Both the position numbers and the translations under genes were made by a program. Source: Ichthyophis bannanicus (Eukaryota; Chordata; Amphibia; Gymnophiona; Ichthyophiidae). Taken from it: 64,000 nt of DNA. The notes under the pieces were generated by a model. It had not been told where the DNA came from. It made no database searches and saw only the letters and a list, made by a program, of their open reading frames with translations. The stretch lies in the NCBI GenBank assembly GCA_033557465.1, contig CM066031.1, positions 1,071,216,444-1,071,280,443 of the forward strand. The letters run 5' to 3'. Shown here in pieces: positions 33,186-43,039 of the stretch. Position 1 is the first letter of the stretch, and each line of letters opens with the position of its first letter.

Positions 33186-33588
33186 TGGCGGGATCCCGGA
33201 GGTTTCCGGGGTCCGGAGCCGGTGGCAAGCATGAGGGCGGGGGTGGGGTACCCCCGACCCGGTTAATCCCTCAGGTTTTTGCTAATAATATGGCGAAGCC
33301 GGAAGAGGGAGGGTGTGGAAAATTGTCGGGCCTGTACCCGGCGGAAGCGGATGCGGCATCACCTTGCTACTAACATGGCGTGTGAGGGCTCGCTCTGCTT
33401 GGGGGGGGGGGAGTTATAATGTGTCATTTTGTATTGGTTGATTTGTTAAGAAAGGTTATTAAAGCTGCGACCAGTTTAAGTCCATGATTGTAGTCATGTG
33501 TTTTGTTTTGTATGCAGTGTTGGAGGGGAAAGTTAGGGGGGGTGGCTTAGAAGGGCGAGAGGCGACGTGTCCGCCTTACCCGGTTAAT
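33186..33588 (+). repeat. Ngaro split direct repeat B1
   Basis: Matches B2 (33925-34328). Differences are concentrated in the first 60 bases, with a single later change (GCGACGTGT against GCGACATGT). It ends CTTACCCGGTTAAT directly against A2. Confidence 0.95.
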
Positions 33589-33842
33589 GTAAGGCCGCGG
33601 GCCCCGTGCCCGTGGCCGCTTATAACCGGGGGGGCGGCAAGTCGCTCGCGCCCACCGTGTTCCGGCGGCATGCGGGACGTGGTGGGTATCGCACGGGCCC
33701 GGAGACCTCATTGGCTCCCGTGGCGTTTGAAACGCGCGGGAGCCAATGAGAAGGCTGGGGCCATGACAGCAGAGGGGGGGTGTGGGGCGGGGACACGGTT
33801 CTGCTCCGGCTGTTGTCGGTTGAGCAGGAAGGCGCCGGACGT
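33589..33842 (+). repeat. Ngaro split direct repeat A2
   Basis: Starts GTAAGGCCGCGGGCCCCGTG immediately after B1. It includes the inverted CCAAT hairpin at 33707-33750. A spacer of about 82 bases separates it from B2. Confidence 0.95.
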
Positions 33843-33924
33843 CCCACCCGCCCTCCCTTCCTTTGGGGATGCTCGGCTACGGGGGTAGTGGGTTGTTGCA
33901 GCTTGGGGGGGGGAGAGTGTGTTT

Positions 33925-34328
33925 TGGCGGGATCCCGGAGGTTGCCGGGGTCCGGCGCCGGTGGCACGCCTGCGGGCGGGGGTGGGGTACCCCCGACCCG
34001 GTTAATCCCTCAGGTTTTTGCTAATAATATGGCGAAGCCGGAAGAGGGAGGGTGTGGAAAATTGTCGGGCCTGTACCCGGCGGAAGCGGATGCGGCATCA
34101 CCTTGCTACTAACATGGCGTGTGAGGGCTCGCTCTGCTTGGGGGGGGGGGGAGTTATAATGTGTCATTTTGTATTGGTTGATTTGTTAAGAAAGGTTATT
34201 AAAGCTGCGACCAGTTTAAGTCCATGATTGTAGTCATGTGTTTTGTTTTGTATGCAGTGTTGGAGGGGAAAGTTAGGGGGGGTGGCTTAGAAGGGCGAGA
34301 GGCGACATGTCCGCCTTACCCGGTTAAT
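33925..34328 (+). repeat. Ngaro split direct repeat B2
   Basis: The terminal repeat, ending CCGGTTAAT at 34328. The host LINE text TGAAATTGTTTAC begins at 34329. Confidence 0.95.
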
Positions 34329-34366
34329 TGAAATTGTTTACAATTTTAACCTATGTGGATCAACAA
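34329..34366 (+). pseudogene. RTE/BovB-like LINE, second piece
   Basis: 38 bases between the Ngaro element and the DNA transposon. Read on from 28225 they give IEIVYNF, the residues that follow DGEE in this enzyme family, which shows that no host base was lost or gained at the Ngaro insertion. The last three bases, CAA, are duplicated at 37201-37203. Confidence 0.85.
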
Positions 34367-37200
34367 CACAGGTACACTAAAAAAAAATTTTTTAAACTGC
34401 CTCTAATGTTTCGATTGATTTTTACGTTTTTTGGTGCGCTGAATCCAAATCTGGTAACCAATTTGCTCCATCACGTACAGATTTTTTGCTACATTGGGTT
34501 AGCAGTTTGAGGTGAACGTTTCAGATTGAGTGCGATCGAGATAAAAGTTTCTTGGATGAATTCTTTATACTAATTGTTTAGTAGTTATTCAAATAAGAAT
34601 AAAGAAAATTGTAACAAGGCAGCACATAAGAATAGAGTAATGTCAACAAAACACACTGTGATGGTAGCAAAATTGTCTGCACTTAAAACAGCCACATACA
34701 TGTGCACAAACATTGAGCATATAAGAGCGAGGTTAGACACAAAGCAAAGCAAAGAAATGTGCAAAAAATGTTGTACAGGTATGTATGTAAGAATAGAAAA
34801 CGCAAACCGCACCATTGCAATACATGAAGACAAACACCCGATGGTGTGAAAATAAAATTCTAATAAATGAGATCCGACAGTGTGGTAATAACTAGCAAAT
34901 TTCTATTCCAAAGTTTAGTAAAAACACGATATTTGTCAACACAGTTTAGATTTTAAAGTCATTCTTGGGTCAATCAATCTCCTGGTGGGCCCGTTTCTTC
35001 TTCCCCCGAATGCTTCTCTTGGTGCGCTGCTTTGCGTATTTTTCATCTGGGGTTTCCCGCAGCAGCAACCAGCAGAAATCAGCCATCATAGTGGTGTTCC
35101 ATCTTCCTTGGTACCTTCTCTCTGCGTCCTTGATGTCCTGGTGAAACCTTTCACCTTGTTCTTCACTGTACGCCCCCAGGTTTTTGGGAAAGTAGTTCAC
35201 ATGGGAGTGCAAGAAATGGACTTTCAGGCTCATGTTACAGCCTTGTTCTTTGAAGGCATTGAGCATCCTGGCAACAATATCCTTATAGTTCTCATCCCGC
35301 CTGTTCCACAAGAATTTGAGAACAACATCCTTGAAGGAATCCCAGGCTTCTTTTTCCTTCTCAGACATCGTTTCAGCGAATGCTCCATCTGAAATGAGTT
35401 TCCTTATATCAGGGCCAACAAACACTCCTTCCTTTAGCTTTGCTTCAGAAAGTCGGGGGAACTTTGAGCAAAGGTACCGAAAGCACTCACCATCTTTTGG
35501 AAGGGACTTGATGAATTGCTTAATGAGACCCAACTTAATGTGGAGAGGTGGTAATAAAATTTTATCAAGAGGTACCAAGCTCTCATGAAGAACATTTTTC
35601 TCACCGGGTCTCAAATACTCCCGAATTGGCCAGTCTTTTTTCCGCCAGTGTAGGTCGCGGGCCCGGCTATCCCACAAGCAAAGGAAGCAGGGATATTTGG
35701 TGAAACCGGATTGCTGCCCTAATAGCATGGATAGAATTTTAAAGTCTCCACAAATCATCCACTTATGCTCATCATAATGAATCTTCTGAAGAATCAGGGC
35801 CAAATTCTCGTATTTTTCTTGGAGAATAACAGAGTGAGCAATAGGAACTGAAGCGAATGTGTTGCCATTATGAAGAAGAACACCTTTTATGCTGTCTTTT
35901 GACGAATCAATGAACAGCCGCCATTCAGCAGGATCATACTTGAGTTTAAACTTTTCCATCACTCCGTATATATCGTTGCAAAATACCAAATCTTCCTCTT
36001 TGCTTAAATACTTCAAAAATTGTGTCTCGCGGTTGCGGTACCAATAAAAAGTTGTTCCTGGTGACAATAGATTTTTCTGTTTAAGCCGAGAATCTAGCAG
36101 TTGGGCAGCATCTTTTGGGAGTCCTAAATCCCGGACTAAATCATTCAATTCAGCTTGAGAGAAAAAATTCAGGTTTCGGATCTGGTTCAGTTTCAAACTC
36201 GGAAGTACTGGACTCATCGGGAAAAGCCATCTGAGTCTCATCATGATCAGAACCGTCCACACAAATATGATCCAAAGATTTTGGTGGATCAGGCACAGGT
36301 ACTTCGTTGCTATGAGGCATAGGCCTAATTGCTGATGGAAGGTTGGGGTAACTTATTACGTTCTTATTTTTTAAGTTGTATCCCTTCACAATGCAAGAGC
36401 AAAAATAGCAGTCACTGCTGTGGTCTCTTTGTTCACGCCACATCATAGGTATTCCGAAACGAAATGCTTGTTTTTTACCTTCCATCCATAAGCGTAGATC
36501 TTCCTCACATGTCTTGCACACTTTGTGAGGAGCCCACGGTTTGTCTTGATCGCCTAACTTCAAACCGAAATAGGTGAAATATACTTTTTTAATAAATGCA
36601 GAAATGTTCCTCTGCCGCTTTTTCACGGTATATTCCCCACAAATAAAACAAAAACTGTCCGGAGAGTTGACGCAACCTCTGGCTCTGTGAGCCATCACAA
36701 ATACACAGCACTGTAAACTACAACTGTAGTGAACCACTTTGGAATAAAGCTGGATTACGACTGAGCAAACAAAAGGTAATAATGAACTTGCAAGAAACTG
36801 AAATTTGACAGGAACGTTCATGTCGCAACCACCGTGTTTGAGCGAGCGAACGAGGCGAGGCGAACAGGAAAGAACATGCGCCAGCGCGAGTACCGGATTT
36901 AGCCCCCCGCCTCCCAATTGTCCTGTTAATGTATAAAATGAATACAAAACACTCTAAAATATCATGAGGGAGTGTTTCTAGTTAGTTAACCATTATAACC
37001 TCTATTTTGGGCCAAGAAAATAAACTGCAGTCGGCTAAAAAGAAATTATGTGAACATTCCTTATATGGGTAAGAAATCTAATTTTGCAAGAAAACGTGAC
37101 GTGATGGAACATTTTGGCTATTTTTCCTGGATTCAGCACCCCCAAAATCTATAGGAATCAGTTGCAAAACTGGAGGCAGTTTTTTGGTAGTGTACCTGTG
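34367..37200 (-). mobile_element. DDE-type DNA transposon, superfamily unresolved
   Basis: 2,834 bp. The ends are CACAGGTACACTA and its exact inverse TAGTGTACCTGTG. Imperfect terminal inversion continues for over 100 bases (AACTGCCTC, GCTGAATCC and CCATCACGT recur on both sides). A 3-bp duplication CAA lies at 34364-34366 and 37201-37203; removing one copy restores the host LINE reading GSTII. One minus-strand gene fills the interior. A 3-bp duplication and these ends do not match hAT (8 bp), mariner (TA) or piggyBac (TTAA). Zator-, Harbinger- or Academ-like placement is open. Confidence 0.9.
34970..36695 (-). pseudogene. Transposase-like protein, single frameshift
   Basis: A start ATG at 36695 gives MAHRARGCVNSPDSF and a Cys-rich N-terminal domain (CFICGEYT, HKVCKTCEED, CYFCSCI), probably a zinc finger that binds the ends. 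An acidic linker ends in PDPKPEFF. There a run of six T on the minus strand (near 36160) shifts the frame; with five the reading would continue as SQAELNDLV. The large C-terminal domain holds WRLFIDSSKDSIKGVLLHNG, MICGDFKILSML, a Cys pair in YPCFLCLWDSRARD, LPPLHIKLGLIKQF and AYSEEQGERFHQDI, to the stop at 34970. Asp, Asp and Glu in these motifs could be the catalytic triad. Total is about 574 residues. No other break was seen. Confidence 0.85.
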
Positions 37201-37374
37201 CAATCATTAAAGAAACAACAAACAATTAAGAAATCTGACAATGCTTTGCTCTCAGCGGAATGGCTATAAAGGACCTAGACAAGATTCTCAAGAGCAGAGA
37301 TGTCTCTCTCCATACAAAGATTTGAATTGTACAAGCCAAAGCATTTTCAATAGTATCATATGGATGCAAAAGGT
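37201..37374 (+). pseudogene. RTE/BovB-like LINE, third piece
   Basis: The frame continues after the DNA transposon with KDLDKILKSRDVSLHTKI, then IVQAKAFSIVSYGCK, the RTE block before the C-terminal Trp motif. The hAT element cuts it at 37374. The bases CAAAAGGT at 37367-37374 are repeated at 40673-40680. Confidence 0.85.
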
Positions 37375-38389
37375 CAGGGGCGGCCCAAGGGGGGTGCGGG
37401 GCCATGTGCGGAGACTCGGTGCGGGGCCTCATTTGCATAAGTGGCCTCATTTGCATAAATATTTGCATAATGTTACCATACACTAACTTTTAGTAAACAT
37501 GCCTCTTCATGAGTGTATGGATAAAAAAAGACAAAGATTTCTACATTACTATAATCCAGTGCCAACCGCCAGGCACATTAGGAACTACTACAAACACTGC
37601 CCATTTAGAACCCATAGCAAAACCGCCGTATCCTAACAGCACTACCAGGATTCACAAAGCGCCAAACCCTACCTATTAAAAGACAACACTGCAAATATTA
37701 AACCAATACATTTCAGAAAATAACAATACATGACCTACTGGGGAAAGAGAACAAGTGACAATGTCAAATAGGAATTACATAAACAGAATACCTCAGCTCA
37801 GTTACACATGCAGAACATAGACTATCACCAAACAAGGAATCACAATTTAAAAACAGGAAGACAATAATTAAACTGGGAACCCTAAAAGTCAAACTTGGAA
37901 TGTACAACAACAATGTAGAAATAAAACCATAAATTAATTTCCTCTTGTACTAAACAAAGCACAGACATTAATGATGCACATTTCCCAGAGCTGACATATT
38001 CCAGTTAATAAATTCAAAATAAAGAGATATCTTTGTACCTTTTGTGCATTTTTTTTTCAGTTGCAATTGTTCCAGCCACTTTCTTCTGGTATGTGTCTTC
38101 TGTTATCTCTCCATCGTCTGCTGTCCATTTGTCCTTTCTTCTCTTCTAGTTTTTTCCATTCTCTCTCTACATCTGCTTTAACATAATAATCTTTCTCCTT
38201 TTGCTCTTTCCTCATTCCTATTTCATCCACTCAAATTTTACCCCTCCATCCTCAATCCCCACTTAGTCTCCCAATACCCGGCCAATTGTACATTTTTCTT
38301 CCCTCCCACACAAAATATTTTTCCTCTCTCCATTTCATTCTCCCAGCCCCATCCCCTTCTAATCTCCCCCAACATCAGCTCCCTTTTAG

Positions 38390-40135
38390 TTCCAGCCCCA
38401 CCCAGTATCCGCTCCCTTCTAGTCCCCACATCAGCCCATTTCCAGTCCTGGCCCCTCATCAGTCCATTTCCAGTCCTAGCTCCCCCATCCATTTCCAGTC
38501 CTATCCGAGTCCCTTCATCAGCTCATTTCCAATACCAGCCTCCCATCAGCCCATTTCTAGTCCTTTCCTAGCCCCACCATCAGCCCATGTCAAATCCTAG
38601 CTCCCCTCCACTCAGCCCATCTCTAAACCAAGCCCCCCATGAGCCTACTTCCAGTTCTAGCCCCTCCATGAGTCCATTTCAATCCAAGCCCCCACCACAG
38701 CCCATTTCCAATCTTAGCTCCCCCCAACACCCAATTCTCAGTTCTATCCTAGCCCATCCATCAGCCCAGTTCCTGTCCTAGCTCCCTCCCCTAAGAGCCC
38801 ATTCCAAGCCCCCCTTCCCATCAGCTATTTGCAGTTCAAGCCCCCTTCGACTCAGCCCATTTCCATTCCAAGTCCCCCTCCCCATCAGCTATTTGCAGTT
38901 CAAGCCCCCCACTTCCCCTCAGCCCATTTCCATTCCAAGCCCCATCCCCAACAGCTATTTGCAGTTCAAGCCCCTTCCACTCAGCCCATTACCAGTCCTA
39001 GCCCCCCATAGCCCACTCCCAATCCCACTAGCCCATTTCCAGTCCTAATCCCCCATCACCCAATTTTCAGTTTAAGCCCCCCCATAGCCCATTACCAGTC
39101 CTAACCTCCCCATCAGCCCACTCCCAGTCCTAATCCCCCATCACTCAATTTTTAGTTTAAGCCCTCCCATAGCCCATTACCAGTCTTAACCCCCCCATCA
39201 ACCCACTTTCAGTCCTAATCCCACCAGCCCATTTCCAGTCCTAATCCCCCATCACCCAATTTTTAGTTTAAGCCCCGCCAGCGCCCATCACCACTCCTAA
39301 CCCCTCCCCAGCGCCCATCACCACTCCTAACCCCCCCAGCCCAGCACCCAGCACCACTCCTAACCTCCCCAGCCAGCCCAGTGCCCATCACCACTCCTAT
39401 CCCCCCCCAGCCAGCCCAGTGCCCATCACCACTCCTAACCCCCCCAGCCAGCCCAGTGCCCATCACCACTCCTACCCCCCCCCCGCCAGCCCAGTGCCCA
39501 TCACCACTCCTAACCCCCCCAGCCAGCCCAGTGTCCATCACCACTCCTCACCCCCCCAGCCAGCCCAGCCCATCACTACTCCTAACACCCCCCAGCCCAG
39601 CCCATCACAACTCCTAACCCCCCCCAGCCCAGCCCAGCCCATCACAACTCCTAACCCCCCCCCCCCCAGCCCAGCCCAGCCCATCACAACTCCTAACCCC
39701 CCCCAGCCCAGCCCATCACAACTCCTAACCCACCCCAGCCCAGCACTACTCCTAACACCCCCCCAGCCCAGCACCACTCTTAACCCGCCCAGCACAGCAC
39801 CACTCCTAGCCCAGCCCAGCACCAGTCTTAACCCCCCCCCAGCCCAGCCCAGCACCACTCCTAACCCCCCCACCCAGCCCAGCACAGCACCACTCCTAAC
39901 CCCCCCACCCAGCCCAGCACCACTCCTAACCCCCCCACCCAGCCCAGCCCAGCACAGCACCACTCCTAACCCCCCCCCCAGCCCAGCACCATTCTTAACC
40001 CCCCCAGCCCAGCCCAGCCCAGCACAGCACCACTCCTACCCCCCCCCAGCCCAGCACAGCACCGCACCACTCCTAACCCCCCCCCCAGCCCAGCACAGCA
40101 CCGCACCACACCTAACCCCCCCCCCCCCAGCCCAG
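38390..40135. repeat. Long C-rich minisatellite
   Basis: The first part (to about 39280) uses units of CAGCCCATTTCCAGTCCTAG. The second part (39280-40135) changes to CAGCCCAGCACCACTCCTAA followed by C-runs, with dozens of units of 20-45 bases. The gradual change of unit suggests local expansion within the element. Confidence 0.9.
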
Positions 40136-40159
40136 CCCAGCCCAGCCCAGGGAAAGTTA

Positions 40160-40573
40160 AAAAAAATGAAAGAACCTGTCTCCTGCCGATGTCGGGGCCG
40201 CCGCGGCAGAATCGAGCGTGCCGCGGGGCCCCCCTGTACCCGGCACAGCCTCTTCTCCCCGTAGCAGCTCTCACTGTGGAGCTGCAGTCAACGCGCCGGC
40301 TTGCAGAGCGCGAGGGAAGAGTTTTTCCCTCGCTGCTCTGTTAAGCCCGCGGGGGCTGATGGGAAGTTCCCATCAGCCCCCGCGGGCTTAACAGAGTCGC
40401 GAAAGGGAAACTCTTCCCTCGCGCTCTGCAAGCCGGCGCGTTGACTGCAGCTCCACAGTGAGAGCTGCTACGGGGAGAAGAGGCTGTGCCGGGTACAGGG
40501 GGGCCCCGCGGCACGCTCGATTCTGCCGCGGCGGCCCCGACATCGGCAGGAGACAGGTTCTTTCATTTTTTTT
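40160..40573. repeat. Giant near-perfect palindrome
   Basis: Arms of about 205 bases around GGGAAGTTCCC (centre near 40366). The outer ends are AATGAAAGAACCTGTCTCCT and its complement. Apart from a few mismatches around TTTTCCCTCGCTGCTCTG, the arms are identical. GC and CpG content is very high. Confidence 0.95.
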
Positions 40574-40672
40574 TTATTTTACTTTTACAAAAGAATGTTT
40601 TTTGCGCGGGGCCCCCTGAAACGCGGGGCCCTGTGCAAAAAACATTCTCGCTCAATGGACGGGCCGGCCCTG

Positions 40673-40890
40673 CAAAAGGTAAACGGTGAAAAAGAGACAG
40701 GAAGAAAATTGATGTGTCTGAATTATGGAAGGCCAGTAATGAGATGGATCAATACAATAACACAAGCTATGGGTGCCACTCTTATCATCAATGAGCCACT
40801 TGACTGAAGACTGAACATAGTTCAGGTCAACTATCCAAAGGGTCGCCATGAGTCGACACTGACTTGATGGCACTTAACAACAACATAAAA
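40673..40890 (+). pseudogene. RTE/BovB-like LINE, last piece and 3' tail
   Basis: The reading resumes with TVKKRDRKKIDVSELW, then GRPVMRWINTITQAMGATL, the C-terminal end of RTE/BovB enzymes. The characteristic 3' end follows: GTCGCCATGAGTCGACACTG and CACTTAACAACAACAT. The same 3' end appears at 53571-53846 and, inverted, at 41841-42422. Confidence 0.9.
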
Positions 40891-41402
40891 AATATGAAGA
40901 AAGTTGAAAACTTGTAATAAAATCATTTGAAATTTAAAATGCACTTATGATTAGTTTCAGGGTATATGGCACCCAATATAGATTGAGCTGTTGGAAATGT
41001 GGACACTGCCAGTATGATCTACCAGTCAAAGAAGTTCTACTCCTGAAGCAGCTGATACAAAACGTACTGTAGTTTTTCCTTGGGTGCTCTGAGCCAGGAG
41101 CTTATGCTGATTCAATTTGTACAGCAGATAAGTGATTATTGTTTAAACATTTTTGAATGAAAATATTTGGTTGATGCACAAATATAATGAGTTTCAGAAG
41201 AAATTATTTTTTCCATTTTTGAATGTTGTGTAGTAAAGATAATGCAAAACCCTTCAAAACTATATTGCCATTCATTTAAAATTTATGAAAAAAACTATAT
41301 CACATTGACAGGGATATAATTTTTTAATAAAGGGCGTTGGAGATTATGCTTCATGATCTCAAAGTGATTTGTGCTCTTTTCAATCAGTGGACCCAAAAAC
41401 AC
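40891..41402. other. Unassigned sequence with a copy of 27575-27608
   Basis: AT-rich, no domain recognised. Positions 41150-41183 repeat 27575-27608 almost exactly, including an 18-base perfect match TTTGGTTGATGCACAAAT. Confidence 0.5.
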
Positions 41403-41405
41403 TTG

Positions 41406-41837
41406 GGGCCCGATATTCGAAAGGCATTTACACAGTTTACAGCCTGGGTAAATCATGTAAATGCCACACTTACATGGTTAGTGCCATTGATTATCCACTC
41501 CTAACTCCCTACATGCCCCAATGCTATCCGGGGAGCATCGGGGTTTGTCAGGGGCATTCCAGGGTAAAGCAGAGGCAGTAACAAGTGCTAATCAGGCAGC
41601 TATCTGTGCCATAAAAATAGGTGAGGAAAATCCCTAAGGCGCAGGAGCTAACCGAGCAGCATGCAATATTGCTGCTGCCTGGTTAGCTACTGCAGCTATC
41701 GGCTTCTTCAGTGATCCCCAGATATTGAATGCCAGGACCTCATATGACCCTCAGCATTGAATATCCGGGGTTAAGGGTTGGCAGGCAGGGCTATGTGCCA
41801 TAGGGGCACATAGCCTGCCCAAATCAATATCAGGCCC
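41406..41837. mobile_element. Harbinger-like MITE, TSD TTG
   Basis: 432 bp. The ends are GGGCCCGATATTC and GAT-like AATATCAGGCCC (inverted). The 3-bp duplication TTG lies at 41403-41405 and 41838-41840. It shares GGCATTTACACAGTTTGCAG-type text with the copy at 61877-62331 and has no protein. Confidence 0.88.
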
Positions 41838-41840
41838 TTG

Positions 41841-42422
41841 ATTTTTCATTATTGTTATTGTTGTTAAGTGCCATCGAGTTGATGTCGACTCATGGCGACC
41901 CTATGGATAGTTGTCCTAAACTGTGTTCGGTCTGCAGTCAAGCAGCTCATTGTTGAAAGAGTGGCACCAATAGCTGCTATTATTGCATCGATCCATCTCA
42001 TTGCTGGCCGCCTTCTTTTGTGTTGACCTTCTACCTTGCCAAGCATGATGTTTTTCTCTAAATGATCTCTCTCTTCGCATGATGTGTCCGAAGTATGAAA
42101 GTCAAAGTCTTGTCATCTGAGCTTCTAAGGAAAGCTTAGGTTGATCTCATCTAGTACTGACTGGTTTGTTCTTCAGGCAGTCCATGAGATACACAGTATT
42201 CGTCGCCAGCACCATAATTCAAAGGCATCAATTTTCTTCTTGTCTATCTTTTTCACTGTCCAGCTTTCACATCTATATGACGTTATTTAAAGTACTATGG
42301 CTTGAACAAGTCGAATATTTGTATGGAGAGAGACATCACTGCTCTTGAGAATCTTGTCTAGATCCTTCAAAAGCCATTCTGCCAAGAGCAATGCATCGTC
42401 TGATTTCTTGACTGCTTATTGT
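41841..42422 (-). pseudogene. RTE/BovB-like LINE 3' fragment, reverse strand
   Basis: On the minus strand the end of the enzyme is readable in pieces: a block with SLEAQMTRL near 42110, YFGHIMRRERSF near 42070, RRPAMRWIDAIIAAIGATL and MSRHQLDGT to 41864. The 3' tail of repeated AAC/AATAAC follows at 41841-41860. It is independent of the nested copy at 27609-40890. Confidence 0.85.
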
Positions 42423-43039
42423 TATATTTTAATTTAGTAAAAATTCAAACCTAATTATGATATCATATTAGTAATAGCAACCAAGATTCTCTCCTTTACT
42501 AGGCATATTATGGAAAAAAAGCAAAGAATAATACCTTCACAGATATGAATAAAATCTTGATATTATATACACAGTGATAATACATAAGTGACCTGGCTTC
42601 CTTGAAAACAGAACACAACAGGTAGAAATTGGCGATAAAACCTTCCTACCTTTCATTCCTACCCAAGGAGTCCCTCAAGGCTCCAACTTTTTTTTTTATT
42701 TTTTAAATTTTATATTTATGCAATTTTTTACAAATAAATTAAGAAAGCCAACAAAGCACTCTCTTGAGAGAAACAGGTTGACACACAGAAAATTCAAATG
42801 AATAAAATAATTATACATTAGTAACAAAAGAACATAACAGTGTCCAACCACTCTAGCCCACAAAAAGAAGGGGATCGTTTCATAAAAAATATAATATATA
42901 TACCAAATATGAGAAGAAACAGGCAGCACAACAGTTCAAACTAATACATAGCTGAGCACCCTTAAGGAGAAAGAATAGAGGATTCTACACGCCTAGCACT
43001 GATAAAGGCTAGCAGTTGGGAAGGCTCAAAAAATACATA

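Larger units (their letters stand above)
28226..34328 (+). mobile_element. Ngaro-type tyrosine-recombinase retrotransposon, defective
   Basis: 6,103 bp. It is ordered A1 (28226-28478), coding interior, B1 (33186-33588), A2 (33589-33842), short spacer, B2 (33925-34328). Such split direct repeats define PAT/Ngaro-type DIRS-order elements and differ from LTRs. Readable domains in order are gag with a Zn-knuckle-like Cys/His box, reverse transcriptase, RNase H, tyrosine recombinase and SGNH hydrolase; the last is typical of Ngaro. No target duplication is present, as expected for recombinase-mediated insertion. The reverse transcriptase core is deleted and other frames are broken. Confidence 0.92.
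37375..40672. mobile_element. hAT non-autonomous element with minisatellite and palindrome
   Basis: 3,298 bp. The ends are CAGGGGCGGCCC and GGGCCGGCCCTG (inverted, one mismatch). An exact 8-bp duplication CAAAAGGT lies at 37367-37374 and 40673-40680. No transposase is present. The interior is AT-rich unknown DNA (37500-38100), pyrimidine-rich text shared with 250-560, a long C-rich minisatellite (38390-40135) and a giant palindrome (40160-40573). Host LINE reading resumes after the duplication. The long Pro/Ser/Thr-rich open frame at 39419-40264 is an artefact of the minisatellite. Confidence 0.93.

Noticed and set aside
28226..34328. Reading the two large direct repeats as LTRs of a retrovirus-like element.
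   Set aside because: The repeats are arranged A1 ... B1-A2-B2, no single unit is repeated at both ends, the insertion has no duplication, and a tyrosine recombinase replaces integrase.
34367..37200. Assignment to the piggyBac, mariner, Kolobok or hAT superfamily.
   Set aside because: The target duplication is 3 bp (CAA), which fits none of TTAA, TA or 8 bp.
38390..40135. A CRISPR-like look of regularly spaced repeats.
   Set aside because: Units vary in length and sequence, spacers are not unique, there are no cas genes, and the context is a vertebrate hAT element.
39419..40264. A 281-codon Pro/Ser/Thr-rich open frame, and a Gly-rich frame on the opposite strand (39538-39963).
   Set aside because: Both are products of the C-rich minisatellite; the repeat lacks stops in several frames. 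There is no start context and no domain.
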